Part shown: positions 9,127 to 17,523 of the stretch, piece by piece
How the letters are laid out: the number at the start of each line of letters is the position of its first letter
Position numbering within the stretch: the stretch's first letter is position 1
Assembly (NCBI RefSeq): GCF_026540895.1
Contig: NZ_JALNUR010000012.1
Coordinates: 28,575-92,574, forward strand
Direction of reading: 5' to 3'
DNA: 64,000 bases
From: Sphingomonas sp. GM_Shp_1
GTDB taxonomy: Bacteria > Pseudomonadota > Alphaproteobacteria > Sphingomonadales > Sphingomonadaceae
Notes under the pieces: model-generated
What the model was told of the DNA's origin: nothing
What the model saw: only the letters and a program-made list of their open reading frames with translations
The model's database searches: none
Program-made: the position numbers and the translations under genes

Positions 9127-9600
9127 ATGTTCCACCGTTCATGGCGCGCGACAGCGCTGGCGGGCTTGGCGATGGTTACGGCGGGCGGCCCCGTCATGGC
9201 GCAGCAGGTAGCGGCACCGGGCGCGATCAAGGCCAAGCCGATCGAGGGGCCGGGTGAGGTCTCGCGCAATGCGCCGGTCAACGGCGTGCTGACGCTGTTC
9301 GGCAACGAACGCTGCCCGACCGACACCAATGGCAACGAGATCGTCGTCTGCGTCCGCCGCAGCGCCGAGGAACAGTTCCGCGTCCCCAAGGAGCTTCGCG
9401 AGCTTCAGGTGACGCCCGAGAATGAAAGCTGGGCCGCGCGCGCGACCGGTACGCTCAACGAGGGCACCGGTGTGAACAGCATCGGCAGTTGCTCGGCGGT
9501 CGGCGCGGGCGGCGCGACGGGCTGCTTCGTCCAGCGCGCAAGAGAGAACCGCGCGGTCAATGCCCAGCGTAAGCGGGACGAGGAACCGCAAAATCCTTGA
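9127..9600 (+). CDS. Secreted hypothetical protein
   Basis: 157 aa with a clear Sec signal peptide (MFHRSWRATALAGLAMVTAG, cleavage after VMAQQ). The mature part has a CPTDTNGNEIVVCVRR segment with two cysteines, a second pair in GSCSAVGAGGATGCFV, and a charged, lysine/arginine-rich tail. I do not recognise a named domain; similar small secreted proteins occur in sphingomonads. A purine-rich GGGAGAGAGAGG precedes the ATG. It follows coq7 by 24 bases and may be co-transcribed. Confidence 0.75.
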   Translation: MFHRSWRATALAGLAMVTAGGPVMAQQVAAPGAIKAKPIEGPGEVSRNAPVNGVLTLFGNERCPTDTNGNEIVVCVRRSAEEQFRVPKELRELQVTPENESWAARATGTLNEGTGVNSIGSCSAVGAGGATGCFVQRARENRAVNAQRKRDEEPQNP

Positions 9601-9612
9601 TGATTGACCCCT

Positions 9613-9736
9613 ATTCCTCCCCTGCAAGGGGAGGTGGCAGGCCGAAGGCCTGACGGAGGGGTGTTGCCCTCTCGATAGCGGGGACACCCCTCCACCATGC
9701 TGCGCATGGTCCCCCTCCCCTTACAGGGGAGGAAAT
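9613..9736. repeat. Palindromic intergenic repeat, family A, complete copy
   Basis: About 124 bases with inverted ends (attcctcccctgcaagggg and its near complement). Internal palindromes are caggccgaaggcctg and accatgctgcgcatggt, and the ggaggggtgt/acacccctcc arms pair across a short variable centre. The copy at 33955-34074 has the same order of parts. No coding potential was seen. Confidence 0.85.
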
Positions 9737-9760
9737 GTGCTCATGGAGCGGGGCGTGCGC

Positions 9761-9831
9761 TTTGACTTCGCTCAGGCTGAACGGGGGTTGGGATACCCTC
9801 CCACCCTCCGTTCGGCCTGAGCGAAGTCAAA
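9761..9831. repeat. Inverted repeat pair of the CTTCGACTTCGCTCAG family
   Basis: Two 23-base arms (9761-9783 and 9809-9831) are reverse complements with one mismatch, around a 25-base centre. Core word: gacttcgctcaggctgaac. A second pair of the same family lies at 47968-48046. It separates the convergent ends of the secreted hypothetical gene and leucine dehydrogenase and could help end transcription. Confidence 0.8.
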
Positions 9832-9840
9832 GGCCATGGG

Positions 9841-10908
9841 TCAGGCCGCCTCCGCCTGCACCCGCGGGCTCTGCGCGATACGGTCCCGCGCGATTCCACG
9901 CGCGGCATGGTGCGGGGTCAGCCCGGACCGCTCGGCCCGGGCGAGCACGGTCTTCATCCGGGCGCCGATCGCCAGGACGCGACGGCGAACCTCGGGCTTG
10001 CGCCAGCTCAGATATTCGCCCGCGACATTGACGATACCGCCCGCATTGACGAGGAAGTCGGGCGCGTACAGCACGCCGCGCTCGGCCAGGCGCTGCGCCA
10101 TGTCGTCATCGACCAGCTGGTTGTTGGCCGCGCCGCACACCACGCTGGCCTTCAGTTCCGCCACGCTTTTGGCATTCAGCACGCCGCCGAGCGCGCAGGG
10201 CGCCAGTACATCGACCCGCGCCGACAGCAGCGCGCGGCTGCTCATCACCATCGCGCCGAACCGGTCGGCGGCGCGCGCCGCGACCTCGCTGCGCGGTTCG
10301 GCGACGATCAGCTTGGCCCCCGCCTCGTGCAGCAATTCGCACAGGGCATAGCCGACATGGCCCAGTCCCTGCACCGCCACGGTCACGTCGGACAGCTCCG
10401 CGCCCAGCCGGTGGCGGACGGCGACCTGCATCGCCTGCATCACACCCAGCGCGGTCCAGGGCGACGGATCGCCACCCGGCTGCGCCCCCTTGGCCGGAAG
10501 CCCCGCGACATGGCGGGTCTGGGTGGCGACTTCGCTCATGTCGGCGACGCTGGTGCCGACATCCTCGGCGGTGACATAGCGGCCCTTGAGCGCGGCGACT
10601 TGCCTGCCGAACGTGCGGAACAGCGCGGCCCGGTCGAACGGTCCATCGGGCAGGCAGATCACCGCCTTGCCCCCGCCAAAGGGTAGTTCGGCCAGCGCGT
10701 TCTTGAGCGCCATCCCCTCGGCCAGCCGCAGCGCGTCCAGCGTGGCGGTGTGGTGATCGGGATAGCGCCACAGCCGACACCCGCCCGCCGCCGGCCCCAG
10801 GGTGGTGGAATGGAGCGCGATGATCCCCCGCGCGCCGCTTTCCCGGTCATAGAATGTCACCACCTCTTCGGGCGGCAGATCCTGGTGATGTTGGGCGGTG
10901 AACGACAT
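9841..10908 (-). CDS. ldh: Leucine dehydrogenase family protein (Glu/Leu/Phe/Val dehydrogenase)
   Basis: NAD-dependent oxidative deamination of a branched-chain amino acid. 355 aa from the ATG at 10908; an upstream in-frame ATG would add 24 non-conserved residues. The amino-acid binding region has Lys69 in GMALKNA and the catalytic Lys81 in LPFGGGKAVI. The Rossmann motif is GLGHVG at 181-186. The C-terminal VNAGGIVNVAGEY is typical of leucine dehydrogenases. It is divergent from an Lrp regulator gene 130 bases away. Substrate preference (Leu, Val or Phe) cannot be settled from sequence. Confidence 0.88.
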   Translation of the reverse strand: MSFTAQHHQDLPPEEVVTFYDRESGARGIIALHSTTLGPAAGGCRLWRYPDHHTATLDALRLAEGMALKNALAELPFGGGKAVICLPDGPFDRAALFRTFGRQVAALKGRYVTAEDVGTSVADMSEVATQTRHVAGLPAKGAQPGGDPSPWTALGVMQAMQVAVRHRLGAELSDVTVAVQGLGHVGYALCELLHEAGAKLIVAEPRSEVAARAADRFGAMVMSSRALLSARVDVLAPCALGGVLNAKSVAELKASVVCGAANNQLVDDDMAQRLAERGVLYAPDFLVNAGGIVNVAGEYLSWRKPEVRRRVLAIGARMKTVLARAERSGLTPHHAARGIARDRIAQSPRVQAEAA

Positions 10909-11038
10909 GCGGTGATCCCTGAATGGTCTGACGAGGGGAGTGATAGCGCAGGATGCGAGGCGAAACTGGCCGAATTGCATGGCTGGATGCGCTATTTCCG
11001 GTTGAATACACCTATGAACGCATCATACGAGGATAGTC

Positions 11039-11512
11039 ATGCCGCACGATCTCGATATATGGGAACGGCGTATCCTCGCTCTGCTTCAGGAGGATGCCAG
11101 CCTGTCCACCGCCGCCATCGCCGAAGTGGTCGGTCTGTCCGCCTCGCCCTGCTGGCGGCGGATCGACCGGTTGGAGCGCGACGGGATCATCAAGCGGCGG
11201 GTGGCGCTGGTCGATCGCGCGAAGGTCGGGCTGAAGGCGCAGATCTTCGCGCAGGTGAAGCTGAATGCCCATGGCCGCGCCAATCTCGACGAATTCGCCG
11301 CCGCGATCCGCGACATCCCCGAGGTGATGGAGTGCCACGTCCTGATGGGCTCGGTCGACTTCATGCTGCGCATCGTCGCGGCGGACATCGAATCCTATGA
11401 GCGGCTGTTCTTCGAGCGACTGTCGAACCTGCCCGGGGTGCAGGAAATCAACTCGACCGTCGCACTGTCGGAAATCAAATCGACCAGCACACTGCCCATC
11501 CCGGCGGGATAG
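11039..11512 (+). CDS. Lrp/AsnC family transcriptional regulator
   Basis: 157 aa feast/famine regulator. The N-terminal winged helix contains DLDIWERRILALLQEDASLS and the helix-turn-helix IAEVVGLSASPCWRRIDRLERDGII; the C-terminal RAM domain (about 65-150) has VMECHVLMGSVDFMLRIV, which binds amino acids and drives oligomerisation. Divergent from the leucine dehydrogenase gene, so it probably controls that gene and itself through the shared 130-base region, in response to a branched-chain amino acid. This is inferred from arrangement only. Confidence 0.9.
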   Translation: MPHDLDIWERRILALLQEDASLSTAAIAEVVGLSASPCWRRIDRLERDGIIKRRVALVDRAKVGLKAQIFAQVKLNAHGRANLDEFAAAIRDIPEVMECHVLMGSVDFMLRIVAADIESYERLFFERLSNLPGVQEINSTVALSEIKSTSTLPIPAG

Positions 11513-11520
11513 GGCCGCTC

Positions 11521-11550
11521 ATTCCTCCCCTTGCAGGGGAGGGAAGGGGG
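11521..11550. repeat. Half copy of family A repeat
   Basis: attcctccccttgcagggga followed by gggaaggggg, directly after the Lrp gene. It is the terminal palindrome of family A without the rest of the element. Confidence 0.6.
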
Positions 11551-11580
11551 CGATAGCGGCGGCGGAGCGAAGGGAAGGCG

Positions 11581-12996
11581 ATGACAAGGGGCAAGGGCTT
11601 GAGCGGCATCCGGATCGGGCTCTTCCTGCTGGTCTGGTTCTCCGCGAGCTGGTTCGGGTCGTGGGAGCTGAACCCCAACAACGCCACCCGATTGTTCGCC
11701 ACGATCCGCATGGTGGAGAACGGCACCGCGACGATCGACCCGATGGCGCCGCTGACGATCGATAAGGCGCAGTTCGGGGACCATGTCTATCTCGACAAGG
11801 CGCCGGGCATGACCCTGATGGCGTTGCCCGCCGTGGCGATGGTCGATGCGATCACCGGGGACCGGGCGGACCGGCATCTGATATCGGCCGGGGACGATGG
11901 CTTTGTCCGTTATCTTCGGTTGCGGACGCGGGTCGCTGCGGCCCTGGGCTCGGCGCTGCTGACCGCGATCGCCGCGGTCCTGTTGTTCGACCTGGGCCGG
12001 CGTGTGACGGGGCAGGCGGGCGCGGGGCTGTTCGCCGCGCTGGGCTATGCGCTGGGGACGCCGATCTGGGGCTACGCCACGACCCTGCTCGGCCATGCCA
12101 GCGTCGCGGCGCTGTTCCTCATCGCGCTGGCCGCCGTCGCGCGCGGGGGAGGGCGATGGCTGGCGGTGGCGGGGCTCGCTCTGGGCTGGGCCGTGGTGGT
12201 CGAGTATCAGGCGGTGCTGGCGGGATCGCTGATCGGGCTATGGGCGCTATGGCGTCATCGCCGTGACCCCAGGGCGCTATGGCAGTTGATCGCGGGCGGG
12301 CTGATCGGGCTGCTGCCGCTGCTCGCCTATAATCTCTTCGCGTTCGGGACGGTGTTCCGCATCGGCTATTCGGGCGTGGTCGGGTTCGAGGGGATGAACC
12401 GGGGGCTGTTCGGCCTGACCGCCCCGGATCGGCGCGTGCTGTTGGCGATATTGGTGGGGCCGACGCGCGGGCTGATCTGGGTCGCGCCGATCCTGGTCTT
12501 GGCACCCTTCGGGCTGTGGCGGCTGGGGGAGGAGCGGGAGACGCGCGGCTTGGCGCTGACGGCGGGCGGGGTGGCGCTGGTCGCGTTGCTGGTCAATGCG
12601 GCCTATGTCTATTGGGACGGCGGCAATGCGACCGGCCCGCGCCATGCCATGCCGCTGGCGGGTGTGGCGGCGCTGGGCCTCGCACCCTTCTGGGCGGCGA
12701 CGCGGTCGCTTTGGCTGCGCGGCGTGAATGTCGCCTTCCTGCTGGTGTCGATCGGCATCAACCTGACCATCGCGGCGGCGGAGATCTTCGCGCCGCCGCC
12801 GTTCCGCTGGGCCTGGTGGGAGGCGGTGATCCAGCAGCATTTCCGCTTCGGCGACCTTCACACCGTCGCGTCCGAATGGTGGGGATGGACCCCGTGGAAC
12901 GGCCTGGCGCTATGGGCCCTGCTGGCCGTCCCCTTGTCGCTGTGGCTGGTTCAGTCCTGCGCGCGTTTGAGTCCGCGCACCCGGTGCCAGACATAA
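11581..12996 (+). CDS. Polytopic membrane protein, glycosyltransferase-39-like
   Basis: 471 aa with about ten predicted membrane segments. The N-terminal loop after the first segment has ELNPNNATRLFATIRMVENG and FGDHVYLDKAPGMTLMALP; acidic residues and a DKxPG-type motif in this loop are typical of lipid-linked sugar transferases of the ArnT/PMT type. The donor and acceptor cannot be named. A good purine-rich site (gaagggaagg) precedes the ATG. The 3' end overlaps the convergent DedA gene by 46 bases. It stands alone, so its role is unknown. Confidence 0.75.
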   Translation: MTRGKGLSGIRIGLFLLVWFSASWFGSWELNPNNATRLFATIRMVENGTATIDPMAPLTIDKAQFGDHVYLDKAPGMTLMALPAVAMVDAITGDRADRHLISAGDDGFVRYLRLRTRVAAALGSALLTAIAAVLLFDLGRRVTGQAGAGLFAALGYALGTPIWGYATTLLGHASVAALFLIALAAVARGGGRWLAVAGLALGWAVVVEYQAVLAGSLIGLWALWRHRRDPRALWQLIAGGLIGLLPLLAYNLFAFGTVFRIGYSGVVGFEGMNRGLFGLTAPDRRVLLAILVGPTRGLIWVAPILVLAPFGLWRLGEERETRGLALTAGGVALVALLVNAAYVYWDGGNATGPRHAMPLAGVAALGLAPFWAATRSLWLRGVNVAFLLVSIGINLTIAAAEIFAPPPFRWAWWEAVIQQHFRFGDLHTVASEWWGWTPWNGLALWALLAVPLSLWLVQSCARLSPRTRCQT

Positions 12997-13586
12997 AGGC
13001 CGATCAGCACGACCAGCACGATCCCGATCGCCAGGTCGGCGCGGTGGAAAAAGGCTTTTACGCGCGGGTCCGAATCCCATTTCTCGCCCAATTCGCGCCC
13101 GACGATCGCCAGGACCAGGCAGAAGGGCCAGCTGCCGAGGAACGTATAGAGGTGGAAGGGAACGAGCTTCATCCGCGCCACCCCCGCCGGAAAGGCGATG
13201 AAGGTGCGGATGACGGGCAGCAGCCGCCCGATCAGCACCGCGATCGAACCATAGCGTGCGAAGAACCGGTCGGCCGCGTCCAACTCGCCCGGCCCGATCA
13301 GCAGATATTTGCCCCAGCGCTCCGCCACCGGACGCCCGCCGCGCTTGCCGATCTCATAGGCGACGATCGAGCCGAGGTTGCACCCCAGCGCCCCGGCCGT
13401 CGCGGCGAGGTAGAGATTGAACTGTCCGGTCGATACCAGATAGCCCGCGAACGGCATGATGATCTCGGAGGGCAGCGGGATGCAGGCGCTCTCGATCGCC
13501 ATCAGCAGCATGATGCCCAGATAGCCACCGGTGGAAATCACCCAGATGGCGAAGCTCGCCAGCGCGGAAAGAATATGCTCGACCAT
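12951..13586 (-). CDS. DedA family membrane protein
   Basis: 211 aa. Members are polytopic proteins linked to undecaprenyl-phosphate or phospholipid recycling and membrane homeostasis. Characteristic segments: ESACIPLPSEIIMPFAGYL near the N-terminus, GALGCNLGSIVAYEIGKRGG, FARYGSIAVLIGRLLPVIRTFIAFPAGVARM (Arg and Pro of the re-entrant loop), and a final membrane segment. The ATG at 13586 is chosen because the family sequence begins at MVEHIL; upstream in-frame sequence is not conserved. Divergent from the aldo/keto reductase gene with 75 bases between. Confidence 0.9.
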   Translation of the reverse strand: MVEHILSALASFAIWVISTGGYLGIMLLMAIESACIPLPSEIIMPFAGYLVSTGQFNLYLAATAGALGCNLGSIVAYEIGKRGGRPVAERWGKYLLIGPGELDAADRFFARYGSIAVLIGRLLPVIRTFIAFPAGVARMKLVPFHLYTFLGSWPFCLVLAIVGRELGEKWDSDPRVKAFFHRADLAIGIVLVVLIGLYVWHRVRGLKRAQD

Positions 13587-13661
13587 GGGGCCAGCGACTT
13601 GCGCGATCGGGGGGCGGGGGTCAATCGGAACCGGCGCGCGCATCGGTCGGTTTGGGACGCC

Positions 13662-14459
13662 ATGACCATGCTGACCCTGAACGACGGCCGGTCCATGCCC
13701 CGATTGGGGCTGGGCACCTATCAAATTCCCGATTCGCAGGTCGCGCTGGTGGTGCGACGCGGGCTCGATACTGGATACGGACTGGTCGACACCGCCGCCA
13801 TCTATGGCAATGAGCGCGGGGTGGGCGACGGTCTGCGCGATGCCGACGTCTTCCTGACCACCAAGCTGTGGAACGACCGCCACCGTGATGCCGAGGCGGC
13901 GCTGGACGAGAGCCTGGCGCTACTGGGCGTCGAGGCGGCGGACCTGTATCTGATCCACTGGCCGGTGCCCGCCGAGGATGCCTATGTCGAGGCGTGGCGG
14001 AGCCTGATCGGCTTGCGCGACGCGGGCAAGGCGAAGTCGATCGGCGTGTCGAACTTTCTGCCTGAGCATCTCGACCGGATCATCGACGCGACCGGTGTGG
14101 TGCCCGTGGTCAACCAGATCGAACTCCACCCCCGCTTCCAGCAGCGCGAGGCGCGCGCCTATCACGAGGCTAAGGGCATCGTCACCCAAAGCTGGAGCCC
14201 GTTGGGGCGGGGTGGGGATTTGCTGCAACGCCCCGAGATCGTCGCAATCGCACAGAAGCATGGCCGTTCGGCGGCGCAGGTGGTACTCGCCTGGCATCTG
14301 GCGCATGGCCTGTCGGTGATCCCCAAGGCTGCGGATGCGGCGCATATGGCGGACAATTTCGCGGCCAGCGACCTGAGGCTGGACGATGAGGATATCGCCG
14401 CGCTCGACGCGCTCGACGATCCGGATGGACGCATCGGGCCTGATCCCAGGGAGATGTGA
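13662..14459 (+). CDS. Aldo/keto reductase
   Basis: NADPH-dependent reductase of the AKR superfamily, 265 aa, TIM barrel. Catalytic tetrad: Asp and Tyr in GLVDTAAIYGNE, Lys in FLTTKLWND, and His in LYLIHWPVP. The NADPH-binding SIGVSNF and C-terminal VIPKAADAAHMADNFA are intact. The sequence resembles 2,5-diketo-gluconate reductases, but the substrate is not predictable. An ATG two codons downstream (13668) is an alternative start. Confidence 0.9.
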   Translation: MTMLTLNDGRSMPRLGLGTYQIPDSQVALVVRRGLDTGYGLVDTAAIYGNERGVGDGLRDADVFLTTKLWNDRHRDAEAALDESLALLGVEAADLYLIHWPVPAEDAYVEAWRSLIGLRDAGKAKSIGVSNFLPEHLDRIIDATGVVPVVNQIELHPRFQQREARAYHEAKGIVTQSWSPLGRGGDLLQRPEIVAIAQKHGRSAAQVVLAWHLAHGLSVIPKAADAAHMADNFAASDLRLDDEDIAALDALDDPDGRIGPDPREM

Positions 14460-14489
14460 CGACAGCGTGCTGCCCGCAGATACGCCCCT

Positions 14490-14695
14490 CTTCCCTCTCC
14501 CCTAGATAGGGGAGAGGGTTAGCGGAGCTTGCCAGCCTGCTGGCTAGCGCAGCTTGGGTGAGGGGTTGAGCGGGCCGCAGGCTTGCGTGCTCCCCTGCGC
14601 GAGCGCAGCACCCCTCACCCAGCTCCGACTAAGCCTTTGCTGTGCAAAGCCTAAGTCTGCGCAACCCTCTCCCCTCTATGAGGGGCGAGGGAAAA
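14490..14695. repeat. Nested palindromic repeat, family B
   Basis: Fills most of the 264-base gap between the aldo/keto reductase and the next minus-strand gene. The ends are inverted copies of ccctctcccct. Inside is gggtgagggg (14556-14565) pairing perfectly with cccctcaccc (14611-14620), with ctgcgcgagcgcag between them. Flanking arms carry cagcttgcc/gctggctagcgcagc and ctccgactaagcctttg/caaagcctaagtctgcg. No reading frame was accepted. Confidence 0.7.
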
Positions 14696-14723
14696 GAAGG
14701 GCATATCTGAATGTCGATCCGGC

Positions 14724-15353
14724 CTAGCGGGCGTCGGGGCTCCAGAATGCTCGCGCGTCGAACCGCTCCGGGCTCATGGGTTCGGTGCCATGCCGGTAAC
14801 AGCCGCCGATCATGGCCGTGATGTCGGCCGCCTGGGCGGGCGTCAACTCACGCCGAAAGGCGATCGCGCAGGTCCGCTCCGGGATGGCGACCTGGTAATC
14901 GGGGCCGAGTATTTCGTCGAACAGATGCGGCACCAATAGCCGGGAGGGCCCCAACGCATCCGGATGCAGCATGACCATGACGAACGGACGTCCGTGCTCG
15001 TCATCTTTGCGGCCCGATGCCGGTTGGCGCCTGGCCAGACGCGACAGATTGTCGAAAGCGATCGCCCGCCAGTCGATGTCCGCCTCGTCCCACGCCTGCG
15101 CTTCGTCCGCCGTGACATAGAAGAATTTATTTCCCTCGACGCAGTCCGCCCACGCCATCGCAAAGGGCAGCGTGCCGATCCGGACGATCGGCCCCGGCCA
15201 TGCCATGTCGAGAAGTTCCAACGGCAGGATGACCGGCATGACACGGGCCAAGTCGGGGCAGGTGGGCTTGACCAGCAAGTTCGCCTCGCCCCGTCTTTCC
15301 GGCGGATGGGCAGGAGGCTTTCGGCGGAATCGGTGGACCAGTCGCGACAGCAT
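14724..15353 (-). CDS. Hypothetical protein, possibly DUF1444-like
   Basis: 209 aa. The central stretch FFYVTADEAQAWDEADIDWRAIAFDNLSRL weakly recalls DUF1444/YtpQ proteins, as does the later MVMLHPDALGPSRLLVPHLFDEI segment; I do not regard this as secure. No signal peptide or membrane segment. Start at ATG 15353, the first start in frame. It is 38 bases downstream of the UdgX gene and may be read with it. Confidence 0.6.
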   Translation of the reverse strand: MLSRLVHRFRRKPPAHPPERRGEANLLVKPTCPDLARVMPVILPLELLDMAWPGPIVRIGTLPFAMAWADCVEGNKFFYVTADEAQAWDEADIDWRAIAFDNLSRLARRQPASGRKDDEHGRPFVMVMLHPDALGPSRLLVPHLFDEILGPDYQVAIPERTCAIAFRRELTPAQAADITAMIGGCYRHGTEPMSPERFDARAFWSPDAR

Positions 15354-15391
15354 CGCCGCGATATGTCGGGAAAACCGATGGACGACAACGG

Positions 15392-16792
15392 TCAGGACGG
15401 TAGCGCCGTGGCCGCCAGTTTCAGGTCCTCCACGAACCGCGCATATTCCACCTTCTTGGCCTCCGGATCGGGCAGGCGGAGCAGGTAGCTCGGATGGACG
15501 GTGATGAAGGCCATGCCGCCATCGGGCAGGGTCAACGCTTTGCCCCGCTCGCGTCCGATGGTCATGACCTTGCCGAACAGCGATCGCGCCGCGGTCGCGC
15601 CCAGCGCCACCGTCACCTGCGGCTGGACCAGCAGTCGTTCCTGCTCCACCCACCAGCGACAGGCCTGGATTTCGCCTGCATTGGGCGAACTGTGGATGCG
15701 GCGCTTGCCGCGCGGCTCGAATTTGAAATGCTTGACCGCGTTGGTGACATAGGCGCGCACGCGGTCGATCCCGGCGTCCGCCACCGCGCGGTCGAAGACC
15801 TGGCCGGCGGGGCCGACGAAGGGATGGCCCGCCAGATCCTCCTGATCGCCGGGCTGCTCGCCGACGAACATCAGGGACGCGTCGACCGGCCCTTCGCCGA
15901 ACACCGTCTGGGTGGCGGGCGCGTAAAGCGGGCAGCGGGTGCAGCCCATCGCCTCGTCCCGCAACGCCGCCCAAGCGCTTTGCGCATTGCCGCCGCGTCC
16001 CGTCCGCACATCCGTTCTGGCGGTGTCGATCATGCCCGTCTCCCGCGCCTGCGCGCCTGCGATCAGTTGCGGGACCAACGCGGTTTCGGGCATGTTTTTC
16101 CAGTATTTGCGCGGCATCTCCTTGAGCATCGCGCCGATCTTCACGCGCGCGGGGTTGAAGATGCTGGCATAATAGGTCTTCCACACCGCCTCGGTCGGAT
16201 CGCCCTCGGGAGCGTCGGCGCGTGAGGCGCCGGGCCCTTCGGACAGGGTCTTGCCGTCCCAGTGGAGCGATACCTCCGGCGTCAGGATCGACCAGCGCAT
16301 CGTGGTAAAGCGGTTGACGAAAAAGGCCGCATTGGCGCGCACGATATGATGTTCGGGCTCGAACCAGGCGACATAGCGCGGGCCATCGTCATCCTCGGTT
16401 TCGCGAAAGCGGAGAAAGGCGCGCATCTTGTGAATGTCGCGTCGCACCGCCTTGGCCAGCCGATCGAGGCGGCGGACCAGCGGATCGGCCTGATCCTCGA
16501 TCAACCGGGGCTGGCGCCGCAACCGATCGAGCGCGGTATGGAGCAGGGCGAAACGCTCCGGGTCGTCGGACAGGATGACGCTGCGCGCGAGGTCGAGGAA
16601 ACCACGCGACACGGAAAAGCGCGGCGCATCTGTGGCCGGGGCCTGTTCCGCCACCGCGCCGAACAGGTCGGCGGATCGTTCGCCCACCTGCCACACCACC
16701 TGGTCGGGCGGCACGCTGTCGGCGATCAGTCCCCGCGCGGCGTCGCGCCAGGCGTCGAAATCATCGGGGGCGGGGAGGGTGACGATGCGCAT
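15392..16792 (-). CDS. DUF4130-UdgX fusion: uracil-DNA-binding protein
   Basis: 466 aa. Residues 1 to about 240 match the TIGR03915/DUF4130 probable DNA-metabolism family (RLDRLAKAVRRDIHKMRAFLRFRE, YVAWFEPEHHIVRANAAFFVNRF). Residues about 270-466 are a UdgX-type uracil-DNA glycosylase: CTRCPLY (Cys284, Cys287), GEQPGDQED (311-319), VTNAVKHFKFEP, the diagnostic KRRIH (363-367) whose histidine becomes covalently linked to the abasic site in UdgX, and HPSYLLR (433-439). It is expected to trap uracil sites in DNA. Companion of the radical SAM gene at 17524-18768. Confidence 0.93.
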   Translation of the reverse strand: MRIVTLPAPDDFDAWRDAARGLIADSVPPDQVVWQVGERSADLFGAVAEQAPATDAPRFSVSRGFLDLARSVILSDDPERFALLHTALDRLRRQPRLIEDQADPLVRRLDRLAKAVRRDIHKMRAFLRFRETEDDDGPRYVAWFEPEHHIVRANAAFFVNRFTTMRWSILTPEVSLHWDGKTLSEGPGASRADAPEGDPTEAVWKTYYASIFNPARVKIGAMLKEMPRKYWKNMPETALVPQLIAGAQARETGMIDTARTDVRTGRGGNAQSAWAALRDEAMGCTRCPLYAPATQTVFGEGPVDASLMFVGEQPGDQEDLAGHPFVGPAGQVFDRAVADAGIDRVRAYVTNAVKHFKFEPRGKRRIHSSPNAGEIQACRWWVEQERLLVQPQVTVALGATAARSLFGKVMTIGRERGKALTLPDGGMAFITVHPSYLLRLPDPEAKKVEYARFVEDLKLAATALPS

Positions 16793-16825
16793 GGGTTAGT
16801 GGCAATGAACGGCAATCGCCCACCG

Positions 16826-16954
16826 ATCCTCCCCGGTACGGCGAGGTGGCAGGCCGCAGGCCTGACGGAAAGGGAGGCTCCACATAGGTCGTCCTTTGCG
16901 GCTCTCCCCCTCCACCATGCTTCGCATGGTCCCCCTCCCCGTGCCGGGGAGGAT
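16826..16954. repeat. Palindromic intergenic repeat, family A, variant
   Basis: Terminal atcctccccggtacgg pairs with ccgtgccggggaggat. The interior has caggccgcaggcctg and accatgcttcgcatggt as in the complete copies. It separates the UdgX gene from the hemerythrin gene. Confidence 0.8.
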
Positions 16955-16969
16955 CAAGGTCATCCAATA

Positions 16970-17455
16970 TCAATCGCGTTCGTCCGCGCCGGGCGGGTTG
17001 GCCTTGGCTTCCTTCGCCTCGATGGGCTTGCGCGTCTCATAGATGTCCGCCAGCTTCTGCTCGGTCGCGTCGTCGAGTTCCTTATCGGCGGCGGGGAACA
17101 TCTCTTCCTCTTCCTCGTCGATATGATGTTCATAGCGATGGCGCATGTGGAAGAATTTGGATTCCCACTCGTCCGACGCGAAATCGAGGTCCATCATCTC
17201 GCCCAGCAGATCGTCGATCTCCTTATGCTCGGACACCGAATGGCGCGCATCGTCGCGCAACTCGGGCTCGCCGAGCATGGTGGCGTAGAGCGACTCCTCC
17301 TCGGCGGCGGCGTGGCTCTGGATTTCGATGCGGAACGCCTCGAACAGCTTCTTGCGCTTGGCGCCATCCCCCTTCAGTTCGGCGAGCTCTTTCAGCATTT
17401 CGCGCTGCTTGTCGTGATCGCGCTTCAGATCGGTATAGATGTCGGCGGTCGCCAT
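16970..17455 (-). CDS. Hemerythrin domain-containing protein
   Basis: 161 aa, all-helical, with the histidine and carboxylate ligands expected for a non-haem diiron site: KRDHDKQ, QSHAAAEEESLY, SEHKEIDDLL and HMRHRYEHHIDEEEEEMF. The tail is rich in Glu, Lys and Ala. Likely binds oxygen or iron or senses redox state; the exact role is unknown. The ATG at 17455 follows a good GAAGGAG site. It lies between the radical SAM gene and the UdgX gene on the same strand. Confidence 0.9.
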   Translation of the reverse strand: MATADIYTDLKRDHDKQREMLKELAELKGDGAKRKKLFEAFRIEIQSHAAAEEESLYATMLGEPELRDDARHSVSEHKEIDDLLGEMMDLDFASDEWESKFFHMRHRYEHHIDEEEEEMFPAADKELDDATEQKLADIYETRKPIEAKEAKANPPGADERD

Positions 17456-17479
17456 CGCTGTGTCTCCTTCGCGAAGCCC

Positions 17480-17504
17480 AACGGCGAAACCGGCCGCTCG
17501 TTTC
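17480..17504 (-). promoter_or_regulatory. Possible EcfG-type promoter of the hemerythrin gene
   Basis: On the minus strand GAAAC (17504-17500), 16 bases, then CGTT (17483-17480). This is one base from the general stress consensus GGAAC-N16/17-CGTT and lies 25 bases before the ATG at 17455. Short motifs like this occur by chance. Confidence 0.3.
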
Positions 17505-17523
17505 ACCCGCGAATCACTCTCAC

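Noticed and set aside
14724..16184. A 486-residue minus-strand frame joining the hypothetical gene and UdgX
   Set aside because: The upstream part is out of frame with UdgX; only the part from 15353 is accepted.
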